Of a stretch of 64,000 nucleotides of DNA, positions 1-9,819 are shown piece after piece. Within the stretch, counting starts at the first letter, position 1. The number at the start of each line of letters is the position of its first letter. Position numbers and translations under genes: made by a program. Origin of the DNA: Meconema thalassinum (Eukaryota; Arthropoda; Insecta; Orthoptera; Tettigoniidae); the NCBI GenBank assembly GCA_946902985.2, contig OX336391.1, forward strand, positions 144,339,074-144,403,073, read 5' to 3'. The notes under the pieces are model-generated. The model ran no database searches. It was not told where the DNA came from and worked only from the letters and a program-made list of their open reading frames with translations.

Positions 1-27
1 TATAGTTCTTCACGGAACTACTTGTTA
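1..27 (+). repeat. 3' end of an H3-type terminal-hairpin repeat, cut by the window edge
   Basis: The first bases contain the hairpin TAGTTC / GAACTA followed by CTTGTT, the same 3' end seen at 28806-28830 and 43871-43895. Only the terminus is inside the window; the body lies to the left. Confidence 0.7.
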
Positions 28-789
28 TTCATTTAGTCTATTACACTTCTGTAAGTATTCCGTCGTTTGTTGTTAATATTTTTATGTGTATACATATCAA
101 AACCCGTTTAAGTCGTTAACTTCTACCGTAGCGAGCTTTAGAACTGTCTGCGTCATAGACTGTTTTGTTGTTAACCATTGCTATTCAAATTTCCTATTTT
201 AGTTAATGAGCTTTTGTAATTGGTTAGTTATGTTAATCACTTAATCAAGCACTTATGTAACTGAGTTGATAATGTGGTTTCGTGAACTTACCTCATTTCC
301 GGGTGTTCCTGTAGTGACGTCCATTTAACTTCACTTTCCACTGTTGAAACAACATCAGCATCTAACGTTTACAATTGGCGTTCTCAACCTTTTTGAGACT
401 GTTAGCACCACCCTAATGCCATACCAATAACTATTATTATTATTGTTATTATAATTATTATAATGCACAAGCATGCACCTTATTTTCCTTTTCCTATCTC
501 TCTCTCCCTCTGAAGTGCTGAAATAGCTAGGGATTCACTGCTCGTCAGGCATGCTGTAACTGCTTGCATGGTTCATGCAGGTAAGATACATTTACGTGTG
601 GACAGTTGAGTGGAATCAGCATCTTTCGTGTTACTTACAAAATGGGGATATACAATTGTTTTCATTATTGATATTCATAATATCACAAAATTGTAAAATG
701 TCTGACTGTTAAAAGTTGTCACGAAAACATTAAGTTCTTATTCCGGTTGGTGAAAGAGAATTTGAATTGAAGAAAGGATCTCAGGGAAG
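28..789. other. Intergenic, no gene seen
   Basis: AT-rich sequence with a short ATT-type microsatellite near 430-466 and no convincing coding frame or recognised repeat. Confidence 0.5.
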
Positions 790-799
790 TTTGTGTTCG

Positions 800-1066
800 T
801 GAGCACTTTTTGGCTCGCATGAGGAGAGTTCCTAATGTCACTTAAAATGAATCGTGGTGCTCACGAGAACTTCTTAGTTCATATGACGAGAAAACCACAT
901 TTCACTTAAATAGCACCATGGTGGTTGCGAGAACCTTTGTGGCTTGCATGATGGAAACACCAAATTTCACTTGAATATCACCGTGGTGCTCGCAAGAACG
1001 TGTTGGCTCGCATGATGAGAACACTGAATTTAACTTAAAGAACACCGTGGTGCACGCGATCACCAG
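800..1066. repeat. ~65-bp minisatellite, about four units
   Basis: Four diverged tandem copies of a ~65-bp unit. Each contains a version of GGCTCGCATGATGAGAACAC, then TTTCACTTAAA, then CACCGTGGTGCTCGCGAGAA. Units begin near 808, 872, 936 and 1002. No coding frame spans the array. Confidence 0.8.
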
Positions 1067-1344
1067 GTTGAGAACGCCTCGTCTACAACCTGATTGATAA
1101 AGCTATACTTACCCGCTTTAGTCCTGGTGGGATACTCAAACATGAGGGGAAATGTATCACCCATCAGAACTGTTGTTACCTTATTTTTTGGAGCTGCCTT
1201 GTACTCGTAGTTTTACGTTTTGCGAATGTTATTTAAATTTCCACAGTCATGGGACTTTCTAAGGAATTAAGGCCATTTGTAAGCGAATCACGGAGATAGA
1301 ATAGCAAAGTGGTGGGAGTTCAGAGATTGCCACCTGTTTCGGGC

Positions 1345-1910
1345 CGGTAATTGATTAACTGTGAAGGGGGTAAGGGGTCGGTGTCGCTTTGATTACATTG
1401 GACCACGACGCGTCGCGACACGGGGAAATGAGCCACTTTATATACCACAAGCCAGAGTTAACCAGACTGAAAGTTTCAGTATCATCCGTGGTAATGAGGC
1501 ACACAAATATGTTTTGCGTACGTTCCCTGGAACTCTTATTTAAGTGACAACTGCGCGAAAATATATTTTGTCCGTCTGTATGTCTCTCTGTCTGTTTGTT
1601 TGTTTGTTTGTCTGTCTGTGGACAATTTTGTTCCCTTATAACTCGAGAACGGCTGGGTGGATCAACGTAAAATTTGGTACAGATATCCATCAGAGGCACG
1701 ACACTAATCATTGATGTAACTCTTCTCTGTACCTCTCATAAAAGGGTGCCTACCCCCTTAAAATACTTGCTGAAATAGGCGTAGAAGGGCGAGACAAGCT
1801 CATTTTCAGCCCCTAAATGTGAGAAACGAAACTCGGGGGACCACATTGATATATTTGTGTGAGTATTCATTGGCGTATATTTTAACTTTTAATTCATCTA
1901 TCAATACAGA
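1345..1910 (-). repeat. Diverged microsatellite-bearing interspersed repeat
   Basis: A TCTG/TTTG tract at 1571-1620 is followed by the phrase ATAACTCGAGAACGGCTGG. This resembles the 'AACTCCTAAACGGCTG' segment that follows the microsatellite in families H1-H3, so it may be a distant relative. Termini were not identified and the orientation is uncertain. The short frames here are not real genes. Confidence 0.4.
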
Positions 1911-1984
1911 TATCTACAAACATTGTGCTATCAATGGCAAATGCATTTGCATTCTATAATGATAATAATAATAATAATTTTAAC

Positions 1985-2036
1985 AATGTCTGGCTCCGTG
2001 GCTAAATGGTTAGCGCGCTAGACTTTCGCCCGAAGT
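1985..2036 (+). repeat. Truncated tRNA-derived SINE head
   Basis: GGCTCCGTGGCTAAATGG followed by TTAGCGCG is a pol III box A-like SINE head. The copy stops before a clear box B. Confidence 0.5.
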
Positions 2037-2164
2037 GTATGGGGCTTTATTTGTTTGTATAATAGATCAGTAATTTTAAGATTGGTACTTGATGTATCAA
2101 ATCTGTTCCTAATCCAAACACTCCGCTACACTGAAGAACAGCGAATCATGGATATGATATTATT

Positions 2165-3030
2165 ATAAACTAGCAACCCGACCCGGCTTCTCCCGGGAAC
2201 AGTAATGAATGAATTACGTGATAAGCACTTTTTTTCTAATGTCAATGAACAACGACCAATATCCGTTTTACGTCTCGGCATGATGGGTTAAAATCACTGT
2301 CTGGACTATTAATTATATTATCATGGAGATGCATGTGCAACAAATTCTTGTCAGACGTAATTTAAGAATGGCAAGGTGCATGAAACACAAATCCCCCTTC
2401 CATCCAATCTTAACTTGACTGTGAATTTTGTGGAACGAAAAGTTCACAGGCGAAATGAAGAAAAGCCGAGATGCAATTCCAGGGAATCTCCAAACACAAC
2501 CACTCTTCTGTAAAGTTTTTAACTCAACACGACTCGACAGTTTGCTGCTGGCTGTATCTGGGGCAATAAGCTCGTCCGCTAGCTAAGCTGTAACTGGGGT
2601 GATAGACTCGCCCCTAGCTAGCTCGTAAATTGTTGCCTCAGTAACTGAATGGAGATTGTAGGAAGAAATGAAAACACGTAAAAACACTTATAGTAGGCGA
2701 TGTATTGAAGATAGACATATGCTCTCCCGGGATTTTTTTGTAGAACTTTTCATGCTGAACAATTCTTACACCCATAGTATTTATATTTTTTTATCGGGTT
2801 GCCCAGGCTAAGCTTACAAAGCGCTCGGATGCCGGTTTTTTTAACTTTTCCATTGGAATCGTTACTTCTCGGCTTCCTTTGAACATAAATAAATTATTTT
2901 CTACAAAAATCATCCTCGAGGTATCCTTTACAGAATGGTGGAAACCTTTTTAAAATCCATCCAGTTGTTCTCGAGTTTACCCGTAACATCCAACAATCGG
3001 GGACTAAGTAGAGAGAGAGATATTGAAGCG
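2165..3030. other. Probable diverged interspersed repeat of unknown class
   Basis: Begins with ACTAGCAACCCGACCCGGCT and ends near a GAGAGAGAGATATTG tract. No open frame of note. The opening motif resembles a common insect repeat start, but I cannot assign a family from sequence alone. Confidence 0.3.
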
Positions 3031-3095
3031 ATAGAAGCCAATTCAGTGTTGGCTAATTGTATTAAAGAAAAATTTCTTCAATAAAATTATTATTA

Positions 3096-3100
3096 TTTCT

Positions 3101-3136
<36 letters not shown>
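3096..3136. repeat. (TTTC)n microsatellite
   Basis: About ten perfect TTTC/CTTT units, next to the LINE relic that follows. Confidence 0.95.
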
Positions 3137-3137
<1 letters not shown>

Positions 3138-3149
3138 GAATGAGCCAAC

Positions 3150-4320
3150 TATGGACTACTCAGGTTAACCAAATCGTTTTCAGCTTGATGAGTTGGGATT
3201 AGTTTCACGTTCTTAAGAGTCTTCTTTCTAGCTCATATCTCCTTCATTTTCTGACTTTGTAGTTGTTAAACTGCTCCTGACCTCTTTGGTCTCTGCCCTT
3301 TCATTAGTTTAATCTGTGGGTCTTCTTTTAACATTTTCCGGAAAGCTTGTCTGTCTTGTGTAACAGATTCAGAGATCTTGTTTAACTTTTATCTTTTTCG
3401 CTATCACCCAGATCATTAGGGGCCGATAACCTCGATGTTAGGCCCCTTAAAACAACAATTATCATCATCATCATCTGTTTAACTTGCTGGTACCACAGTG
3501 ATGTTGTTTTCTTGCAGGAGCTGGCTCTGTGGATTACACTGGTCAATCTTGACTCGTTCGTTCTCTCAAGGAGTCCGTAGAATTGGAGGCGTCTCTTGAT
3601 GATTGTGTTCATTAGAGGTTCTTGTTTTAGGTATCGATCATCGTTGGGCCTATGATACCTTTCTCCATTTATGATCCTTGGGCCTAATATCGTCCTCGAG
3701 GTAATTCTTTCCTTGACCTCTAGTTCCTGTATCTGTTTTGCCCCTTTGATTGTTAGGGTTTCAGTTGCATAGAGCTGCCTGATTACAGCGTTATAGTGCC
3801 TTAATTTCGCATTGATGGATATGGATATCTTCTGGCAAACTTTTCTGCATCGATTGTATGCAATATTCAGTTTCAGAATCCTTTCTTCAAATGCTTTATT
3901 GTTCTTGAGGTCTTCACTGATCCATTCCCCAAAATATTTAAAATCTCCGACATTACGGATCCTGTTGTTGGGAAGAAGGTATTCTGGTGCAGATTTGTCA
4001 TTTGTCATAAACACTGTTTTCTCGTATGACAACTGAAAACCATTCTTGGAGGCTACAGATAGATGTGGGCTATTGTTGTTTCAACCAAATCAGCTAGCAT
4101 AGCTACATCATCTGCGAAAGCGATACAGTCCACTCGGGTATTGATTTTGAGTTTCCTGTTTATTACTCTTCGACCTGTTTCAGGGAGTGTTCTTCCCCAT
4201 TCTCGGATTATTTCCCCTAACACACAGTTAAATAATATGGGCGAGATTCCATCTTCCTGCTTTACTCCTGTTTTAATCTCAAAAGGGTCAGAGATTTTCC
4301 CTCTAAACTTCACTTTAGAT
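3150..4320 (-). pseudogene. Non-LTR retrotransposon relic: reverse transcriptase core and C-terminus
   Basis: The upstream minus-strand frame (4053-4313) carries GVKQEDGISPILFNC, which corresponds to the LINE reverse-transcriptase fingers/palm segment, and AFADDVAMLAD, the FADD form of the YxDD catalytic motif. After a frame break, 3382-4032 continues with the thumb and C-terminal part, including FGEWISEDL and KRRLQFYGLLER. Further C-terminal-like residues can be read with breaks to ~3150. At least two frame changes make it dead. The 5' endonuclease region is missing, as expected for a 5'-truncated LINE. The sequence resembles the large arthropod endonuclease-reverse-transcriptase group; clade assignment is uncertain. 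Confidence 0.85.
3400..3475 (-). repeat. Short GGGGCC...GGCCCC hairpin insertion with (GAT)n tract
   Basis: AGGGGCCGATAACCTCGATG followed by TTAGGCCCCTT forms a stem-loop next to a CAT/GAT tract. It interrupts the LINE C-terminus. Similar hairpins appear near 34772-34800 and 35325-35362. Confidence 0.55.
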
Positions 4321-4336
4321 ATGGTGTTTGTTAGTG

Positions 4337-4680
4337 TACATTATTATTATTATTATTATGATTATTTTCGTTTCGGTCGTTCCTTCGTCTTCCTCCAATA
4401 TTCCTTCATCATCTAACTATGCTTCCTCTTTCTTTCCTCGGACCATTTTGAACCGGTTTTCTTTCCCTTCCTACCTTGGAATCCTTCCATGCCTAAACAT
4501 ATATCTCTGTGGTGTATCTTCTTCTCTAATATTGTTTCTTTCCAAATCCTTTTTGACTTCTTGTACCCAGGTTGTTGTCGACATCTTGTTCCACAGGAAT
4601 GTGAAGATCTGCTTTGTTAACCTACTGTCATCCATCCTGTACAAATGTCCAAAAAATAGCAATCTCCTCTTCCGTATTGT
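4337..4680 (-). pseudogene. Second LINE fragment: C-terminal region and tail
   Basis: Minus-strand frame 4471-4695 reads LTIRKRRLLFFGHLYRMDDS and later WVQEVKKDLERNNI. This is the same C-terminal region as KRRLQFYGLLER in the neighbouring relic, so it belongs to the same or a close LINE family. An (AAT)n tract at 4340-4360 would be its 3' tail. It is truncated at both ends and non-functional. Confidence 0.75.
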
Positions 4681-4702
4681 TAGCCTACTTTTCACATTTT
4701 AC

Positions 4703-6075
4703 AACAAGAAGTTCCGTGAAGAACTATACAGCCTACTTTTCATGCCAATGATTATTCTACAGTATATGAACCTATCTAGAATAATGACGAAATTAAGTTG
4801 GTAATATCGAAATATCTAATTAGTTCAAAATATACCTGGTATAATGTAGCCTAATAGAGCACTCCAGTTGGCAGCCCTGGTGACTGAATATATTCTTAGT
4901 TCCAGAATACAAAATTTGGTTGAAGTCCAATGGACGTTACATGCAGTTAGACACTGGATCTATCAGCACGCGTAAAAGCATGTTGCCAACAATAACATGC
5001 GTGTGCTGGTCAGAAATAATCTGAATTATTATGCTATCTTGTTGTGCCAATTTTGGATGAAATCCATTTGTTAGTATAGAAGTTACATGTATTTTAAAAT
5101 TGGACATATCAGCAGGCATAGAATCATGTTGGCAGCACTACCTTGTATTAATTACTCCAAATTAATCTAGAATGTCAGGTGCTATACGTTGCAAAGTATA
5201 GAGCTGTTGGCTTGCATACTTTCTGATATATTGATATTAGGGTAAAAAGAATATAGACAGCATTTATTAACAGTTGGCAGCCCTGATTGCTCTTAACAAT
5301 ACTTATAGTCATATCTGTTATGGTACACATAGCACATACGAAATTTGGTTGAAATCCAACTGATAGTATAGAAGTTACATGTATTTAAAAATTGGTACTA
5401 TCAGCAGGCTTATAATCATGTTGGCAGAACTGACGTATATAAGTTACTCCAAATTAATCTAAAATGTCAGAATATACGTGTGCATAGTTTAAAGCTGTTG
5501 GCTTGCATACTTTCTGATATATTGGTATTTGGATAAAAAAATAATAATAGAGAGAGCAATTATTAACAGTTGGCAGCCCTGGTGGCTCTTAAGAATACGC
5601 TCAGTCATATCTGTTTATGTACAGATATTACATACAAAATTTGGTTGACATCCAATTGATAGTGTGGAAGTTATATGCATTTAAACAGTGGACCTATCAG
5701 AAGGCTTACAATTATTTCGGCAACACTGTCATGGTTGGCCTCCTGGAAATTAAACTGAAATAGTATTATCTACATGTGTGCCTATTTTGGAATAGCTCCC
5801 ATGCATACCTTGCAAGATATCCAACATGGAGCTCAAATTTCTAGTGCGTTTTTTCAGCAATTGGTAGCACTGACGTCATTTTCAAATATGGACGTGAGCT
5901 ATTCCGGTGCACATCCTTACTCATACTAAATTTGGTTTTGATTGCTGCAGCCGTTTAGGAGTTGATAGGGGGGACACACACAGCCAGCCAGACAGACAGA
6001 CAGACACACATTTTCCCGGATCGATCTCATAAGTCTACTTTTTCCTCATTTTTGCAAAATGTGAAAAGTAGGCTA
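4703..6075 (-). repeat. H1 terminal-hairpin repeat, copy a
   Basis: Full-length copy on the minus strand. On the plus strand it begins with the reverse of the 3' hairpin (AACAAGAAGTTCCGTG) and the subterminal AGCCTACTTTTC. It then runs through ~290-bp tandem monomers, each with GTTGGCAGCCCTG, a CAGA tract (5970-6010), and ends with the 5' end motif AAGTAGGCTA. Flanking 4681-4700 is an extra inverted stub of the 5' end. Short frames such as 4937-5119 are monomer sequence and are not genes. Confidence 0.85.
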
Positions 6076-6640
6076 ACAAGAAGTTCCGTGAAGAACTATA
6101 CAGCCTACTTTTCATGCCAATGATTATCCTACAGTGTATGAACCTATCTAGAATAATGACGAAATTAAGTTGGTAATATCGAAATACCGTATCTAATTAG
6201 TTCAAAATATACCTGGTATAATGTAGCCTAATAGAGCACTACAGTTGGCAGCCCTGGTGACTGAATATATTCTTAGTTCCACCTCTTAAGGTACAGAATA
6301 CAAAATTTGGTTGAAGTCCAATGGATGTTACATGCAGTTAGACATTGGATCTATCAGCACGCGTAAAAGCATGTTGCCAACAATACCATGCGTGTGCTGG
6401 TCAGAAATAATCTGAATTATTATGATATCTTGTTGTGCCAATTTTGGATGAAATCCATTTGTTAGTATAGAAGTTACATGTATTTTAAAATTGGACATAT
6501 CAACAGGCATAGAATCATGTTGGCAGCACCGCCTTGTATTAATTACTCCAAATTAATCTAGAATGTCAGGTGCTATACGTGTGCAAAGTATAGAGCTGTT
6601 GGCTGGCATACTTTCTGATATATTGATATTAGGGTAATGA

Positions 6641-6646
6641 GAATAT
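6641..6646. repeat. Left target-site duplication GAATAT
   Basis: GAATAT before the left LTR matches GAATAT after the right LTR at 16707-16712. The related uninterrupted sequence near 5250 has it once. The exact length (5 or 6 bp) is ambiguous by one base. Confidence 0.85.
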
Positions 6647-7526
6647 TGTTTTAGATCCCTTTGTTGGGGGAAGTTGGATCTAGAACGGATGTGTTATTGT
6701 GTTAATTTATAAAGTGATGCCTAGGAGGGGGTAGCTTCCCGTAGCTGGGTAAGCTGACCAGTGTAGAGTGTTGTTTAGTGTTAGGATGCTAGGGGATGCT
6801 CTTATAAAGACGAGGTGTATTTCAGGGGATGAAACTTTGTGTACAGGTTAACGTACTAGCCTATCAGCCGGTTGGAGAGTTATATAACCGACGTGCGTGC
6901 GTCAGCGATGTTGCGGCTCGATGCTCTAGGCAGTCGGGCCGCTGCGGGAAGTACAAGGAAGCTTGCGATAGCAACTATTTGGCTACTGTAGGTCACGGCT
7001 AATCGTGACGGGAATCAGGAAGGGCGTTGGGACATAAAGATGCGTGTAAATAGTAAGACAAGTGTAGTGTACTGACCAAGTATTTATTGGTCAGTGATGT
7101 ATGAAATAGTATGTCCCTTTTAGGGAAATGTAATAAGTGTTACAAGTTTGAGTGTACAATTTGTGGGTAAAGGTTACAAAATATAGGATCTCTGAACACT
7201 GCTGACTCACCTGATGATAACAGCTAGGGCCTTCGGCTGACACACTGTATGACTGGTAATTGAGAGAAGGCCCTGTCCTCCTTAAGGTCCTCTTCTTATA
7301 AGCTTTGGTGTTGTGCTGTCAGCATTCCACTGGCATAGATGCCCCAGTTAATTATGTGTAGCTGTTTGTGGTGTGATGCAAGTATTTGGCAAGCTTTCCA
7401 GGCTGGTTAGCTGCCCTTGCTGTATAAAGGATACTGTTCTGGACTTACGAGATTTGCCAGTTAGGGGTGGTTTAAATAGATGATGGAGGATGGCTTCCAG
7501 GGGGTGCAGACCTCTGGGGGACTGTA
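6647..7526 (-). repeat. LTR (left; 3' LTR of the minus-strand element)
   Basis: 880 bp, beginning TGTTTTAGATCC and ending GGGGACTGTA on the plus strand. It is nearly identical to 15826-16706, with scattered substitutions and one 1-bp indel. Confidence 0.92.
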
Positions 7527-7530
7527 CAAG

Positions 7531-7540
7531 CCTCTTCCTC
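7531..7540 (-). other. Probable polypurine tract
   Basis: On the minus strand the sequence GAGGAAGAGG lies 4 bases from the LTR edge, as expected for the plus-strand primer of reverse transcription. The opposite side of the interior has no such tract, which sets the orientation. Confidence 0.65.
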
Positions 7541-9402
7541 TATTTAGTTCGCGTCCCCGCGAAGGGGAACGGAACGTGAGTTTGGGGTGTCGATGTAGTA
7601 GTTTGTTCTTGAATCTTCCTTGTATCTCCTGTTGGTGTCTTCTTCGTCGTATAGATGTAGTGATGTCGTGTTGATATGTCGATGATGTGTGAGATCAGCT
7701 CGAGTTCAGAAGGGTGGGTTATGGGATATACATATATATATTTAACATTGTAAAAAAGTGCATGAGAAAAATTGACATTGACGTATTAAATGTTCCACAA
7801 AAAATACATGGTTTTGATAATTATGTGATATATTGTTGTGCAGGGAGGAAAAAACCCAGGGCTGGACGGATGATTGTGCCGTCCTCCTCTGTCTTGGGGG
7901 GAAAAAATTGCTCCCTGTAGTGAGAAAGATAGAAGAAGTAGAAAAAATAGGTGTTCCAGGGTATAAGTTAAGGGAAATATTCAAAATGTGTTTATTGAGT
8001 TGGGATAAAACGGAACACCTTTACAAATTGGGAATTTAGAAGAAAGAAAATGAAAGAAAACAAATCATAAACATGGTGTACATGTGATCTTAAAAGAGTA
8101 TACCGTTTAATATGTGATTTTGGGATGTGCATATATTAGGGTTTATGCATATCAGTTGTCACCTCCGCAGACAATGTGGGGGTGCGAAGTATTATTTATA
8201 TATTTGTAGTAGAATAATTGCCCGTGGGCGCCTTAATTTGTGTTAAGTTACACTCTTACAATTATCAATTACAATTAACTTACGACGTAACTTAAGCGCG
8301 CTAATTTTCTATGATCCTAGTTTATATGGTACCTCGCGTGCACGCTACCTTTTGTGTGTGTGTGCCGTCTCACGGCTAAACCTGTACGGCCGTTTCCTGG
8401 TATAGTTTGGGGGTCGTGCCGCTTGAAATATATCCCTATTCTGTGAAGCATTCCCTGTGGGCGAATGCCTTCACACTTGACAATGAGAGTCGCCGCCACA
8501 AGTCGGTTGCGCCCTCATTGCCGTAAGTTGCGTCGCATTTTGACGCTTTACTTTCTTCTGTTTACGTTGATCTGCCAGCGAGCCTGATACCCCACAGGTA
8601 TCAGCCCTGCTGTGCAGATTTTTGGAGTGTATCTGTAAAAATGTGGTGAGTATGTGAGATTGTGTTAGGATTAGTGCAAGTTGACGTATAAAAAATAGTA
8701 CATAATCATGGCATGCCGCAAATAATATGATGCCGCTATATGGCAGTGAAATCACTGTCACCAGTTTCATATATCTGGTGACGCCGCCTGAAAAGTGGAG
8801 AGGTTAAAAAAAACATATTAGTATGGCATATTTTCTATGTCGCTTCCTGTGTCAGGGTGTCCACAGGCTGAAGCTCTTCTTCCTCTGAAAAAAATAGCAT
8901 GATTAGTGTTAACTTGATGTATGACCGGGCTTACCCTACACGGTGCCGTAATGTTGTTTCTTATTCTCAAGGTGTTTATATAACCTAGTTAATCTAGTTA
9001 GTCTAACTTAATGTATTACCTTAATACCATTTATTCTACTATGTTGTCTTAATATGTTGTCGGACTTACCCCGGTAGCGGAATTTTGGTTACCGGGTGCC
9101 GTGATATTCTACCTTAATTATGGTAAATAAAAAAAATTGGTTGCTATGATTGAGCCGAATGGGTGGCCTTATTCTATTGCCGAAATATGCTGTGCCATTA
9201 TTTGGCAACAGCGGTTAGTAAATTTGCTTAATCCTAAGTTGCGTACCAAAGTGCAACTGTCTTACGTGCTAAATTTGGACCAGAGCGATCGCCCGGGGCA
9301 GTTTAACCTCCCCAGGTCACCACCCGTACGAATCCTAGAAACACCGGTTGTCTCTAGAATCGCCGGATTCCGCTCCCTTAATTCTAGTTGTCGACGTCTA
9401 TT
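7541..9402. other. LTR-element interior, no coding frame recognised
   Basis: Several frames of 60-100 codons occur on both strands, but none shows a known domain. No reverse-transcriptase, integrase or protease signature was seen. Confidence 0.5.
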
Positions 9403-9819
9403 CTAGGTCTTACTAACTAGTACTAATATAGTCGCAGGCGGCTTACAGTGCCACAAAGCAAACCGCCTCACCCGCTGTATCTTCCTGCTCTTTACCTTTG
9501 TATCTGCATTGTTGTCTTTGTTGGGTCTGCCCACTTTAACCCCTGTGAGTTGCTCGCGATGCCCCTCATTTAATGCCCTTGGCTGCCCGATGCGTCGCCA
9601 TTTATGTGGGCATTGGACATCGTCCACTGGCATAGTATCATCTTCGCCTTTATTGGCAATAATCGTATTCTCTTCGCCTTTGTTGGCCGCAATAATAATC
9701 TCTTCGCCTTTGTTGGCCGCAATAATAATCATCCGGGATTTGAGCTTCCGGGTCCTCTTCGCCAGTGTTGGCCGCAATAATACTTCACTCCTGCGCATAG
9801 GAGTCTGACTTCCCGCCAT
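9403..9819 (-). CDS. Small repeat-containing ORF inside the LTR element
   Basis: 138-codon minus-strand frame. Its N-terminal third carries three or four copies of a ~9-residue unit, IIAANKGEE, encoded by ~30-bp DNA tandem repeats at 9650-9780. The rest is basic and polar with no recognised domain. It could be a remnant of a structural protein or a frame held open by the tandem repeat. Expression is unproven. It lies far downstream of the gag-like ORF, on the same strand. Confidence 0.3.
   Translation of the reverse strand: MAGSQTPMRRSEVLLRPTLAKRTRKLKSRMIIIAANKGEEIIIAANKGEENTIIANKGEDDTMPVDDVQCPHKWRRIGQPRALNEGHREQLTGVKVGRPNKDNNADTKVKSRKIQRVRRFALWHCKPPATILVLVSKT
9650..9785. repeat. ~30-bp tandem repeat, four units
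   Basis: Copies of CTTCGCCTTTGTTGGCCGCA followed by ATAATAAT; two are perfect and two diverged. Confidence 0.85.

Noticed and set aside
800..1066. CRISPR-like array
   Set aside because: Units are contiguous and diverged with no unique spacers, and the context is eukaryotic.
4937..5119. Repeated 60-codon frame with SNFKIHVTSILTNGFHPKLA (also 6328, 18469, 49428)
   Set aside because: The frame recurs because it lies in the H1 monomer; stops vary and there is no codon bias or domain.
9137..9406. 89-codon plus-strand frame in the LTR element
   Set aside because: Antisense to the element, with no domain or repeat support.
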